A DNA stretch of 64,000 nt from JBFJKD01 sp041600415 (GCA_041600415.1 JBFIKF010000002.1:62001-126000); one strand, 5' to 3'. Positions 9,022 through 18,076 are shown, numbered from the stretch's first letter. Numbers and translations are program-made. The notes: generated from the letters alone by a model not told the origin.

Positions 9022-9879
9022 ATGCAACAGCTAACAACTCAGCCTTTCGTAGATGGATTTGTTTTCCTCGAAGGTCCGCGCTGGCACGACAATAAGCTTT
9101 GGGTGTCGGACATGTTTGGCCAAACGGTATATACCATTTCCGGTGACGGCAAGATTACGCCAATAGCTGATTTTCCGAATCGTCCGTCGGGAATCAACTT
9201 TATGCCAGATGGATCGCTGATTATCGTGTCCATGGCGGATCGAAAACTGATGCGTGTCAACGTGGCAACCGGAGCACTTAGCGAATACGCGAACTTATCT
9301 GCCCATCTGGCCTACGATATCAACGACACGGTGTGCGCGAAAAATGGCAATATTTATGTCGGCACATTTGGGTACGATGTGTTTTCCCACGAAGAACCAA
9401 AGTCGGCAACCCTGACCCTGGTCACTCCGGCTGGCGAGATACGCTCCGTCGCGGACGATATGCATTTCCCCAACGGCGCGGTAATTACCCCAGACGGAAA
9501 AACGCTGATCGTAGCGGAAACCTTCGTGGGGCGACTCACCGCGTTTAACATTGAGGCGGACGGCTCCCTGAGCCAACGCCGGGTATTTGCCGATTTGGCG
9601 CCCTATACACCCGATGGCATATGCCTCGATAAGGAAGGGGGCGTATGGGTGTCCGCGTTCGAGAATGGCGAATTTATACGAGTGCTTGATGGTGGCCAGA
9701 TTACGCATAAAATCGATGTGGGTGATCGCCGGGCCGTGGCCTGTAATCTCGGAGGCGACGACGGTAAAACCCTGTTTTGTCTTATTTTCGACGGAGCCCT
9801 GGAAGATATCCCATTGGGCAAAAAGAATGCCAAAATCGAAATCGCGCGAGTCGAAATCGCAGGTGCGGGCTCACCCTGA
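9022..9879 (+). CDS. SMP-30/gluconolactonase-family protein
   Basis: A 285-residue six-bladed beta-propeller of the SMP-30/LRE family. Expected metal-site elements are visible: E17 in FLEGPRWHD, an Asn in FPNGAVITPDGK near residue 153 and an Asp in YTPDGICLD near 198. The family hydrolyses lactones or, in a few members, other esters. AAAGGAG precedes ATG 9022. It follows the two alcohol dehydrogenases, so opening a lactone made by oxidation of a cyclic hemiacetal, or from the Baeyer-Villiger route encoded at 22713, would fit. This is inference. No signal peptide, so a cytoplasmic enzyme is expected. Confidence 0.85.
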   Translation: MQQLTTQPFVDGFVFLEGPRWHDNKLWVSDMFGQTVYTISGDGKITPIADFPNRPSGINFMPDGSLIIVSMADRKLMRVNVATGALSEYANLSAHLAYDINDTVCAKNGNIYVGTFGYDVFSHEEPKSATLTLVTPAGEIRSVADDMHFPNGAVITPDGKTLIVAETFVGRLTAFNIEADGSLSQRRVFADLAPYTPDGICLDKEGGVWVSAFENGEFIRVLDGGQITHKIDVGDRRAVACNLGGDDGKTLFCLIFDGALEDIPLGKKNAKIEIARVEIAGAGSP

Positions 9880-9922
9880 GGGATGAAGTAAACGAAACGA
9901 TCTCAGAGGTAAAGGTGACGGA

Positions 9923-10927
9923 ATGCATAAGTTTCGACTGGATAAATCCGACGAATATACCCACGTCGCCAGCACCGAAATAAATTTTAATGAAAGTGTT
10001 TACGTAAACGGCTGGGACCTGGCGCAAAAATTTGGCGTATGGATGCGTTTGGGTAATCGGGTCAATGAAGGTTATGCAGAGGTGTCCGTATGCCTCTACC
10101 TGCCGGATGGCAGGGTAGCCTGTCAGTTTCAACGCCCCGCGATCACCGACAATGACAATCACAGCGCCGGGGGGCTGCACTACCAGGTGCTGGAGCCGTT
10201 TAATTTAGTGGCCATGCGTTACACGGGCGAACTGATGCTACTTGATAATCCGGAGCAGTTGCGAGACCCACGCAAAATGTTTAAGGAAGCACTACGGGTA
10301 TCAGCAGATATCGATCTTACCCTGACCGGCGTCTCTCCCATGCATGGCGGTGAACCCACAGCCGAAAATCAAGACACCATGTACGGGCGGGATTTTTCCC
10401 TGGGACATTTTAATCAGCATACCCAGACTGTGGGAACCATAAAGCTGGGCGATACGACGTTAACCCTGGATGGTTACGGTTGGCGCGACCATTCCTGGGG
10501 TCCCCGCTACTGGACCAACATTTATTTTTATCGTCTGTTTATTGCCAATTTTGGCGCGGACCGTGGTTTTATGCTGCTTAAGCGCACAGGGCGGGACGGC
10601 GTGGTACACCGCCAGGGCGTAGTGTTGTACAACGGACAATATGAAGAAATTACCGATCTCGACGTGATGACAGAATGGAGCCCCAGTAAAGATCCGGTTG
10701 CCATGCAACTGGGGGTCAGGACTGCCCAGCGTTCTGTGCGCTTGGAGGGCAGGGTAATGACCCTCGCCCCCCTTAGAAATCGTCGTCAGGTGGGCGACCA
10801 GTCACTCGCCTGCCGCATTGCAGAAGGATTCACGCAATGGCGTTGGGACGATGATCGGCCGGGTATTGGTATCACCGAATACATTGAATTTCTCGAAAAT
10901 GGGGAACCGGTCGGTTATCCGCTGTAG
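9923..10927 (+). CDS. AttH/CrtC-like protein of unknown function (DUF7064/DUF7065 type), copy 2
   Basis: A 334-residue paralogue of the protein at 4050. The shared landmarks are FNESVYVNGWDL, GNRVNEGYAEVSVCLYLPDG, GVSPMHGGE and the signature GWRDHSWGPRYW near residue 188, followed by a tyrosine-rich strand. It lacks the longer C-terminal tail of copy 1. AAAGGTG lies before ATG 9923, and it follows the SMP-30 gene by 43 bp and precedes a kinase-like gene by 29 bp, so it is part of the same plus-strand operon. Two copies kept in one cluster suggest two related steps, or a heteromer. The reaction is unknown. Confidence 0.75.
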   Translation: MHKFRLDKSDEYTHVASTEINFNESVYVNGWDLAQKFGVWMRLGNRVNEGYAEVSVCLYLPDGRVACQFQRPAITDNDNHSAGGLHYQVLEPFNLVAMRYTGELMLLDNPEQLRDPRKMFKEALRVSADIDLTLTGVSPMHGGEPTAENQDTMYGRDFSLGHFNQHTQTVGTIKLGDTTLTLDGYGWRDHSWGPRYWTNIYFYRLFIANFGADRGFMLLKRTGRDGVVHRQGVVLYNGQYEEITDLDVMTEWSPSKDPVAMQLGVRTAQRSVRLEGRVMTLAPLRNRRQVGDQSLACRIAEGFTQWRWDDDRPGIGITEYIEFLENGEPVGYPL

Positions 10928-10956
10928 TTTTTGTTCTGCCCACTGGCAATCAGTCT

Positions 10957-11982
10957 ATGAACGACAGCGTCAAGAGTCCCCATATTATCGCCGATCTGAC
11001 CATTGCCCTGCGGGCGGCCATTAAGCGCCGCCATGGCGAGGGTGCCGATATCGGCAATATTAAAGTCGCAGTGCTCGGCGGCTCTAACCGTACATTATTG
11101 TTTGATCTCCATGAGTCAGGCAATCAACGCCGGCTGGTGCTTCGCCAGGAAACCTACCGTGCCGCAACCTCGCCATTTCTGGCCCCACACGACCAGTTTA
11201 AATTATTGCAGATTGCCCATCGCCACGGCCTGCCCGTACCAGAACCGATTTTTGAACTGAACGCGGCAGATAACCTTGGCCGTGGTTTTGTGATGTCCTG
11301 TATAGAGGGTGATAGCTTACCCAAGGTGCTTTTGAACGATCCCACTTATGCGCCAGCGCGGAAGCGTTTTGCGAGTCAAACCGGTGAAATACTGGCGCAA
11401 TTACATGGCATAGACAGCGGGGAAGCGAACTTTCTGGCCCACACGGCGGACAGTATTGATCCACTGGCGGCGCAAATAGCCCGTTACGACAGTTACGGTG
11501 AATACCATCCCGCTATTGACGTTGGTATTCGCTGGCTGGAAACCCGTCGTCCATCGGCCAGCAAAGAATCCATCGTGCACGGGGATTATCGCAACGGAAA
11601 TTTAATCCTTGGCCCACAGGGCATCCGCGGGGTTCTGGATTGGGAGTGCGCTCACCTGGGTTCGGCGGTTGAAGATATCGCCTGGGTTTGCCTGCGTTCC
11701 TGGCGTTACGGCAAACTGGATAAAGCCGTAGGGGGGATGGGCACCCGCGAAGATTTGTACCAGGCATACCGGGCCAATGGCGGTCGGGCGCTGGAGCCGG
11801 ATGAAGTACATTGGTGGGAAGTATTTGGTTTACTGCGCTGGGCTGTGCTAAATATTATGCAGGCCAGCGGTCATATCAGCGGCGAGCGACGCTCCCTGGC
11901 GTTTGCATCCTGCGGTCGCAATGCCAGTATGATCGAATACGATCTGTTAATGACGATCAACGGTCAATACAGCCAGGAATGA
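10957..11982 (+). CDS. APH-fold acyl-CoA kinase-like protein, second copy
   Basis: A 341-residue phosphotransferase of the same superfamily as the gene at 1139, with catalytic loop HGDYRNGNLIL near residue 207 and metal site GVLDWECAHLGSAVEDIAW. The N-terminal lobe has LGGSNRTLLFDL as a glycine-rich loop. The two copies are only distantly alike, so they may act on different acyl groups. It is followed after 4 bp by a small DUF6285-like gene, an arrangement I recall as common for this type of kinase. The likely role is phosphorylation of a hydroxyacyl-CoA ahead of elimination by the ACAD at 5354. The family is firm and the substrate inferred. Confidence 0.82.
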   Translation: MNDSVKSPHIIADLTIALRAAIKRRHGEGADIGNIKVAVLGGSNRTLLFDLHESGNQRRLVLRQETYRAATSPFLAPHDQFKLLQIAHRHGLPVPEPIFELNAADNLGRGFVMSCIEGDSLPKVLLNDPTYAPARKRFASQTGEILAQLHGIDSGEANFLAHTADSIDPLAAQIARYDSYGEYHPAIDVGIRWLETRRPSASKESIVHGDYRNGNLILGPQGIRGVLDWECAHLGSAVEDIAWVCLRSWRYGKLDKAVGGMGTREDLYQAYRANGGRALEPDEVHWWEVFGLLRWAVLNIMQASGHISGERRSLAFASCGRNASMIEYDLLMTINGQYSQE

Positions 11983-11986
11983 TCGA

Positions 11987-12352
11987 ATGAATCAGGATCA
12001 ACCGGATATTCAGGAAATACTACGCTCCGTTATCGCCTATACCGAAGATGTGGCGGAGCGCAGCAAAGGATCTGAACGGTACGATGCGCTATGCGCGGCC
12101 TACTTATTAAGCGCTGTGGCACGGGAATTGACACTGGGCCCCGAGCAGAGCCGCGCACAACATGCAAAACTGTCCGCATTAACCAATGCTAGCGGTTCGC
12201 TGGCAGATCTGTATGCCGTGTTTTGTCGGAATACCCGTTCCGGAGGCTACGATAAGAAGTGGAACGAGGCTTTTAAATTTGCGCTCCAGCAAACTATAGA
12301 CAAGGTTGCCGTATCGAATCCACAGCATCTGGATGTTATCCATCGAAAGTAG
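11987..12352 (+). CDS. Small DUF6285-like protein
   Basis: A 121-residue, mostly helical soluble protein beginning MNQDQPDIQEILRSVIAY, with an ARELTLGP segment near residue 45 that is typical of what I remember as DUF6285. Such proteins are encoded directly after APH-type kinases near acyl-CoA dehydrogenases, and here the spacing is 4 bp. The coupling suggests an accessory or regulatory subunit of the upstream kinase. No catalytic motif is seen. It is the last gene of the plus-strand operon; the next gene is convergent. Confidence 0.6.
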   Translation: MNQDQPDIQEILRSVIAYTEDVAERSKGSERYDALCAAYLLSAVARELTLGPEQSRAQHAKLSALTNASGSLADLYAVFCRNTRSGGYDKKWNEAFKFALQQTIDKVAVSNPQHLDVIHRK

Positions 12353-12379
12353 TTAAACCCATGGGCAACACACCGATAC

Positions 12380-14005
12380 TCAGCGACTTGGGAGTTGGGC
12401 GCTTTCAGGGACGTGTAATATATCGAGAGTCGGGTCGTAAATGCCGGTTTCAACTTCCATCATACCCAGCAACGTATGAAATACATTTTCATGGTTGAGT
12501 TTACGGTCGCGCTGTGCCTTTAACCGGTCGACATCGACATCATCAAAATTTGCACCAAACCACATAATTGCCGGTACATGCTTTTGTGCGTCAGGTGCAA
12601 TCATGTTTGGCATGCCATGCAAATAAACCCCTCTCTCGCCAAGAGACTCACCATGGTCGCTCACATAAAACATCGCGGTTTCGAAAATTCCGTCATTTTG
12701 TTTAAGTATTTCTATTGTTTTAGATAAAAAATAATCGGTATACAGTATCGTATTATCATAAGCATTACTGATTTCGTCATCGTTGCAGCTTTGCAACTGA
12801 TTAGATTCGCATGTTGGAATAAATTTCCTAAATGCGGAAGGATATCGCTTATAGTAAGCTGGTCCGTGACTGCCCATCTGGTGTAATACGATAAAAATGT
12901 CTCCTTTTTTAACACTATTTATCTTCTTTTGTAAATTTGCCAGCATGCCTTCGTCACGACATTCAATATCGCAGACTGGGTTGTTAGCATTTGTAGTGTA
13001 ATCTTCATAATTGGAGCGAATAGCAACACCTTTGGAGTCGGAATTGTTGTCTATCCAAAAAACGTTAACGCCGGACAGGCTCAAAACGTCTAGTAAATTT
13101 TCTGAATTTTTTGCCTGCTGAGAGCTATAATTCCCGCTGTCTATTTTTGCAAAAATACAGGGCACAGAAACGGATGTCGATGTTCCGCAAGACCAGAAAT
13201 TGGTAAAACTAACCAGGTCAATTTTTTCTAGAAATGGATTGGTCTGCCTGGAGTACCCGTTCAACGAAAATCTGTCTGCTCGAGCGGTTTCGCCCAGCAC
13301 AAAAATGATGAGTTCGCGATCAATGTCAGATGCGGGTATTTTAGCGTCAAGCCCAATTTTTTCCAGGGTGGTCACCGTTGGTTTCAACGATTCTTTAACA
13401 TATTTCGCTGTAGAGTAGATCCAGTAAGCGGGGTTTGAATAGTATCTTAATGGTTTGTGTTCCCTGAAAAATGTAGCGTATGAACTGCCGAGCGGCAACA
13501 TGCAGAGAATCGCCAAGATTAGCGCCATGCAGAATAATTTTAAGCTGGATATAATCTTGATTTTTAAAATATCTATTTGTATCGGTATTTTATAAACAAA
13601 AATTGACGGTGCGACACCTAATATTAAAAAATATACTACCAGCTTGATGGAAATAAGGTCTACAGATTCATGAAAATTAGTTTCTAATATATTCTGTATC
13701 ATGACTTCATCTATTACCAAATTAAAGTTATCCATAAAATACGCGGTAATTGAAGAAATGATTAATACGATAATTAATAATGGCTTGGTCAAAAATCCAT
13801 GACATGCCAGTGATAAAATAATCACGAATACGGAATTTACCAGCAGTGTTAGCGAGACTAAGAACGGAATATTGTCCGGGTTAACCGGGTACACCGTTAT
13901 TACATTTTTGAAGAAAGCGTAGTTGCAAAGCACGGATAAAAATATCGCAACTAAAATAATTAATTTTGAATTGGATATTCTTTTAGTAGGTGGCAAATAA
14001 TTCAT
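12380..14005 (-). CDS. eptA: Lipid A phosphoethanolamine transferase (EptA/MCR family)
   Basis: A 541-residue inner-membrane enzyme. About five hydrophobic segments fill residues 14-170, followed by a periplasmic sulfatase-like domain. Zinc and nucleophile motifs are present: GETARADRFSLNGY (E239), CGTSTSVSVPC (nucleophile Thr near 275) and a later SDHGESLGERG with a nearby HGMP. The family moves phosphoethanolamine from phosphatidylethanolamine to lipid A phosphates and lowers the binding of cationic peptides. The gene is distinctly AT-rich beside its neighbours, with AT-ending codons, which suggests transfer. AGGTAACG precedes the ATG. It is convergent with the DUF6285 gene, 27 bp away. Some relatives act on other glycans, so the acceptor is not certain. 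Confidence 0.88.
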   Translation of the reverse strand: MNYLPPTKRISNSKLIILVAIFLSVLCNYAFFKNVITVYPVNPDNIPFLVSLTLLVNSVFVIILSLACHGFLTKPLLIIVLIISSITAYFMDNFNLVIDEVMIQNILETNFHESVDLISIKLVVYFLILGVAPSIFVYKIPIQIDILKIKIISSLKLFCMALILAILCMLPLGSSYATFFREHKPLRYYSNPAYWIYSTAKYVKESLKPTVTTLEKIGLDAKIPASDIDRELIIFVLGETARADRFSLNGYSRQTNPFLEKIDLVSFTNFWSCGTSTSVSVPCIFAKIDSGNYSSQQAKNSENLLDVLSLSGVNVFWIDNNSDSKGVAIRSNYEDYTTNANNPVCDIECRDEGMLANLQKKINSVKKGDIFIVLHQMGSHGPAYYKRYPSAFRKFIPTCESNQLQSCNDDEISNAYDNTILYTDYFLSKTIEILKQNDGIFETAMFYVSDHGESLGERGVYLHGMPNMIAPDAQKHVPAIMWFGANFDDVDVDRLKAQRDRKLNHENVFHTLLGMMEVETGIYDPTLDILHVPESAQLPSR

Positions 14006-14420
14006 CGTTACCTGCTATATTGATGTGTATTTGGCATGGCTGCGTAGCTGGTCGAAAATGGCCGCATTTTTGACATTTCCTTTTGGGCGCGCGAGCTTCA
14101 ATATATTGCAGCATTAACTATTGGTTAATCATTTTAGGTTAGCCGTAACAAGGAATTGTTAATTTAATCCCTTGAAAAACATACCCGATTGGTGGCGGTA
14201 TCCTGGCGTCGGGACATATTTGACGCCGAGATCATGCCGCTCACCTGGAAATCTGCTGCCGAGCAGGGTATACGAGCAGTCCGTATGACAGCGGCACAGA
14301 CGAATTTGTTCACCAATTAGTGTACTTAGGGGCAGACTGTGGTACAGGGACGAGATCGAGGAGACGAAAATGGTCAATAACTAACGGTTGCCGACCGTTC
14401 GTGCTTTCACACATCTACGT
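14006..14420. other. Intergenic region without a recognised gene
   Basis: Between the phosphoethanolamine transferase and the hydroxylase, both on the minus strand. A 72-codon minus frame at 14159-14377 starts with TTG, has no ribosome site and no familiar motif, so I do not call it. The part next to 14005 is AT-rich and probably contains the promoter of the transferase gene. Confidence 0.6.
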
Positions 14421-15299
14421 TCAAATACCTGTCTGGACAGCGCGCTCGGCATCCCGTTGAAACTCCGCATTGGATTTAATATCCCGTCTGAAGGGCAGTG
14501 CCAGCTGATAGCCGAGTCGATCTGACACCTCATCATCCAGCACATTGATTCCGTAGCGAATGGCGCCAACGTCTGCGTACGTAAAGGTGCCGAACAATCG
14601 ATCCCAGATGGACAGGATCCCCCCGTAGTTGCTGTCCGTCCAGGGCAACTCGTTGTGGTGGTGGAATTTGTGCATATCCGGCGTGACAAAAACCCAGCTT
14701 AACCAGCGATCAAGTGCTTTTGGAAGTCGTAGATTGGCGTGAATAAAATAAGTAAACGGAATGGTGATAAAGCGATACAACAGATAGAAAGCCAACGGCA
14801 ACCCAAGCAGGGCAATTGCCAGCAGGGCAAATACTTCACGAAACAGATAATCGCCGGGGTGATGGCGGGTACCCGTGGTGGCGTCTACCTTGTTGTCCGA
14901 GTGATGCACCAGATGCAGCCGCCACATCCAGTGCACTTTATGCAGCAGGACATGCACCCAATACTGCGCCATAAAATCCAGCACCAGCAAGGCAATAATA
15001 AGTTCCGCCCACAGTGGCAACGCTAACCAGTGCAACAGGCCGATTTGATGTTGCGCACTCCAGTCGATCAGGCCGACTACGGAAGTTGCGAATGCCAGGC
15101 CGATAATTATCGTGGTCAACAATAAGGCCAAATTGGTTCTGGCGTGCACCCACCAACTATCGTAACGTAGTTTGAATAGCGGCCAGCCCCGTTCTGCCCC
15201 CCAGGCAGTGCACAGGCATATCAGCACAAATACAATTCGCGCCCAGTTAGGCAGTTGCGCCAGGTAGGCCAAAAACGTTACCAGAAAATTATCGTCCAT
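14421..15299 (-). CDS. Sterol desaturase / fatty acid hydroxylase family membrane protein
   Basis: A 292-residue integral membrane di-iron enzyme. The histidine clusters of the superfamily are in order: HVLLH near residue 115, LHLVHH near 127 and DMHKFHHHNELPWTDSNYGG near 208. Four or so hydrophobic stretches surround them, and WDRLFGTFTY is the usual closing motif. Members hydroxylate or desaturate lipids, sterols or carotenoids using O2. It stands alone on the minus strand between the lipid A modification gene and a terminator. A role in membrane lipid modification or in oxidising a hydrophobic substrate are both possible. Confidence 0.85.
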   Translation of the reverse strand: MDDNFLVTFLAYLAQLPNWARIVFVLICLCTAWGAERGWPLFKLRYDSWWVHARTNLALLLTTIIIGLAFATSVVGLIDWSAQHQIGLLHWLALPLWAELIIALLVLDFMAQYWVHVLLHKVHWMWRLHLVHHSDNKVDATTGTRHHPGDYLFREVFALLAIALLGLPLAFYLLYRFITIPFTYFIHANLRLPKALDRWLSWVFVTPDMHKFHHHNELPWTDSNYGGILSIWDRLFGTFTYADVGAIRYGINVLDDEVSDRLGYQLALPFRRDIKSNAEFQRDAERAVQTGI

Positions 15300-15416
15300 C
15301 CTTTCGCCGTTACCCCTGCAAGTCGCTGATATCGTGTTTTACACAGAACGAAATCTACGCTTTTCCGGCGGCATGTCAACCGCTCTGAAGATAGTCTGAG
15401 ATAGCTGATTGTCAAT

Positions 15417-15449
15417 AAAAAAACGGATAGCGCGTTAGCACTACCCGTT
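15417..15449 (-). terminator. Rho-independent terminator after the 16290/15478 operon
   Basis: Read on the minus strand: a 9-bp stem (AACGGGTAG with CTATCCGTT, one G-U pair), a 10-base loop and then seven T. It lies 28 bp after the stop of the alpha/beta hydrolase gene. Confidence 0.85.
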
Positions 15450-15477
15450 ATGGTTAGTACATCGGTGTTTTAGAATG

Positions 15478-16293
15478 TCAGGCAATAAAATCGAGCACCA
15501 GCTGTGTGGTTTCCTCAAACTTTTCGATTTGCGGAATATGTCCGCAATTATCGTAAATTTTGAGTTTGGCGCCCTTGATGCCCTTGGCAAACAACTCGGC
15601 GTAGCCCACCGGCACCAGCACGTCGTTTTTACCCCACACCAGCAGGGTGGGGGTCACGATACGGTGGATACGCTTGGCCAGCCCATGTTCTGCAAACGGC
15701 CACAAAAATTTACCCGAGCATCCCAGCGCCCACACACTGGCGGCAATATGTTTGGGTATTTGTTCGGGATTTTCCGGCAGCGCGAGCATGGCCTGGGCAC
15801 GGGGCAGGCTGAAATCGTGGAATAATAATCCAGGTATTTCCTCTGGTTTTGCGCCGTACAATTCGATCAATTTGTAGGGCATATCTTCCTGCCACAAACC
15901 ACCGGGGGCCAGCAGCACCAGGCGGCTAAAAAGATGCCGAAAGTGGGCGGCGAGATCGACGGCAATCATGCCTCCTAGGGATTGCCCCACGGCAATCGGT
16001 TTATCCAGTCCCAGCAGGTGCAACGCTTCTTCGTACATCAGTAGCAGGTCGGCAAAGTCATCGATCTGCTTGATGGCATAGGGGTCACCCGCTGAGGTGC
16101 CGGGTAGTTCGGGTGCATATACCGTGTACTTCTCCGCCAACCGGTCCAGAAATTCGTCCCAGTACAAACCCGCCGCCGGGTGGAAATACACCAGGGCGGG
16201 GCCGGAACCCGCTATTTTCACCTGCAGTTTGACGCGCCCATTCAACACTTCGAGGGTTTCGCTACGCTGTGGGCCTTTAATCGTGATTGTCAT
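15478..16293 (-). CDS. Alpha/beta hydrolase
   Basis: A 271-residue hydrolase. The catalytic triad elements are visible: nucleophile elbow GQSLGGM, Asp in VWGKNDVLVP and His in NCGHIPQIEKFE. An oxyanion-type YFHPAAGL segment sits near residue 36. A longer frame upstream overlaps the preceding gene. I start at ATG 16293, which shares ATGA with the stop of the flavin monooxygenase gene, giving translational coupling. The overlap suggests the hydrolase acts on the product of that monooxygenase, for example an ester, lactone or diketone (C-C bond hydrolase). A terminator follows. Confidence 0.87.
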   Translation of the reverse strand: MTITIKGPQRSETLEVLNGRVKLQVKIAGSGPALVYFHPAAGLYWDEFLDRLAEKYTVYAPELPGTSAGDPYAIKQIDDFADLLLMYEEALHLLGLDKPIAVGQSLGGMIAVDLAAHFRHLFSRLVLLAPGGLWQEDMPYKLIELYGAKPEEIPGLLFHDFSLPRAQAMLALPENPEQIPKHIAASVWALGCSGKFLWPFAEHGLAKRIHRIVTPTLLVWGKNDVLVPVGYAELFAKGIKGAKLKIYDNCGHIPQIEKFEETTQLVLDFIA

Positions 16294-17537
16294 GCCTTTT
16301 GCTCCCCATCTGCGTGGCCAGTCGCGCCCGTGGGCCACCAGCGGTGCTCCCAATTCTCGTTCTGCCACTCCTTGCGCAGCGTCGGTAGTACGTGCTCGGC
16401 CAGCATATCGATGTTTTTCTTAACCAGTTCTTTGGGCATGGAGCCCATTTGTACCATCAGAATCAAATTGCCGATGCGAAAGCGGCGCACCATATCCAGC
16501 AACTGTTCTGTCACCGTGGCGGGGCTGCCAGCGATCACGCACTGGGCGTCCACCAGCTCGGCATAACTGATGGTGCGCATCTTTGGCACAATCCCAAAGT
16601 CGCCGGGATCCTTGACCATGGCCTCCACGCCGTTGATATCCACATAGCCCGGCAAACCCAGGCCGGACAGGGGAATCGCCCCGAGGCCCTGCTGATAACC
16701 ACGCTCCACGTGTTTGCCGTATTCCTTGTGGGTACTTTCGTCCGTCTCACCCACCACCACGCCCTGGACAAATGCCAGGCGGTAGGGATTGGGGTCCTTA
16801 CCTTTCTCCACGGCCAGATCCCAGTAGCGATTGAAGATGCGGTCGCCGGTATATTTGGGGCCGAACCAGCTCAAATAGAGAAAGACGTCTTCATCGTCCA
16901 GAATCCTCGCCAAACTACTGGGCGTGCCAATCGATGGCGACCACAGGGGTGGACCATTTTCCTGGTAGGGACGGGGCCAGGGATTCACCCTGGGGTAGCG
17001 GTTGTACTTCGAGTTGTACTCAAACGGTTCGCGCGCGCTCCAGGCCCGCTGAATCAGCTTGCGGTTATCTTCGTAGCGGGGGCGAGTTTCAATGGGGGGA
17101 TGTCCAGCGTTGTAGGAGGCGTCGTAACTCAGAGCCACCGGAAAACCCGCAACCAGCCGACCGCCGCTGATCTGGTCAATGGCGGCGTATTCCTCGGCGA
17201 TGCGGATCGGTTCCCGGGACTTGCCCAGAGAACGCCCCAGACAGGCCAGGGCCACCTTCAGGTTTTCCCGCTCCGTGGCATACGCCAGAGCCGACATCTG
17301 TAAATTGGGGTTGGGCAGCACATCGTAGGACGCCTGACTGTGTTCCGTGGTGGCAATGCCGTCAAAACCCCGGCGGGCGGCATAGAGCATCTCATCGAGA
17401 AAATCCATATGGTCCTGGTGCATCAGGTCCCGGTCCACCAGTTTGTGATACGGGGTATTCACCACCGAGTCGTATTTTTGTGCGAAGTCATCGGGAAAAT
17501 GCCGATAACCCAGCTGTTCAAAAGAAAGTATCTTCAT
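16290..17537 (-). CDS. LLM-class flavin-dependent monooxygenase
   Basis: A 415-residue bacterial luciferase-like protein. Typical landmarks: GFDGIATTEHSQASYDVLPNP near residue 57, AEEYAAIDQISGGRLVAGFP near 113 and GSPATVTEQLLDMVRRF near 345. It needs reduced FMN (or F420) supplied by a separate reductase, which is not evident nearby. It is the first gene of a two-gene minus-strand operon with the coupled hydrolase at 15478. Members of this long LLM type occur beside class III CoA-transferases and Baeyer-Villiger enzymes in degradation clusters, as here. The substrate is unknown. The ribosome site is weak (AGGGG, distant). Confidence 0.9.
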   Translation of the reverse strand: MKILSFEQLGYRHFPDDFAQKYDSVVNTPYHKLVDRDLMHQDHMDFLDEMLYAARRGFDGIATTEHSQASYDVLPNPNLQMSALAYATERENLKVALACLGRSLGKSREPIRIAEEYAAIDQISGGRLVAGFPVALSYDASYNAGHPPIETRPRYEDNRKLIQRAWSAREPFEYNSKYNRYPRVNPWPRPYQENGPPLWSPSIGTPSSLARILDDEDVFLYLSWFGPKYTGDRIFNRYWDLAVEKGKDPNPYRLAFVQGVVVGETDESTHKEYGKHVERGYQQGLGAIPLSGLGLPGYVDINGVEAMVKDPGDFGIVPKMRTISYAELVDAQCVIAGSPATVTEQLLDMVRRFRIGNLILMVQMGSMPKELVKKNIDMLAEHVLPTLRKEWQNENWEHRWWPTGATGHADGEQKA

Positions 17538-17995
17538 TTAGTATCTAACCCCTTATCTTATAAAATAAATTTTCAGCGGCTTTTGGTGTCGGGCGCTCTT
17601 GCCGTCGAGCGCTGGCCCCGGTCCACTATTATGCATTCTATCATTAAGTTTTGGCCAGCTAATGATCAATATCAAGTACAAGTTTGAATGGTAGCAGTAT
17701 CGATCTCCTGGTACGGCGCTCTATCGCTCTCGCCCGAGTGGCACAACAGCAGCTGTCCCCGGACAACACCAACATCGGCACGGCGTATTATTTCCACAAT
17801 CAATTGTTTTATCTATTATTTTTAAAAAAATAAACCAACAGCTAAGACCTGTGTGGTGCACTGACTTTGGCGCGACCAGTGTCTCTCATGCTACCACACA
17901 CCTCGACCACCGCGGCAACGGCGGATAAACTTGCGCCAGCCGCATGTCTCCACGGGCCCATTCACCGATTCCCGATTAGCACAAAGGTTGTATTC
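17538..17995. other. Divergent intergenic region
   Basis: It holds the promoter side of the minus-strand monooxygenase gene and the 5' leader of the truncated CoA-transferase copy at 17996. No gene or clear motif was recognised apart from an A/T-rich patch near 17815-17835. Confidence 0.55.
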
Positions 17996-18076
17996 ATGAA
18001 GTTAGAAGGCATCAAAGTTCTCGATTTCTCCCTGTTTCTGCCCGGCCCCGCACTCACCCAAGTGATGGAGGGCTAA
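17996..18076 (+). pseudogene. 5' remnant of a class III CoA-transferase gene
   Basis: The 26-codon frame MKLEGIKVLDFSLFLPGPAL… matches the first 24 residues of the intact CoA-transferase at 21338 (MKLEGINILDFSLFLPGPAL…) with a few substitutions, then ends in a stop after VMEG. The short leader also matches: TTAGCA followed by AAGGTTGT precedes both ATGs. Synonymous differences between the two copies show they have diverged for some time. So this is the stump of a second copy, cut off after about 75 bases, rather than a sequencing artefact. A longer frame from 17867 runs into it but is not coding-like. Confidence 0.85.

Noticed and set aside
14159..14377. 72-codon minus frame in the gap before the hydroxylase
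   Set aside because: TTG start, no ribosome site and no recognisable motif.
17867..18076. 69-codon plus frame running into the CoA-transferase stump
   Set aside because: The first 43 codons have no counterpart in the intact gene. Only the part from 17996 is homologous.
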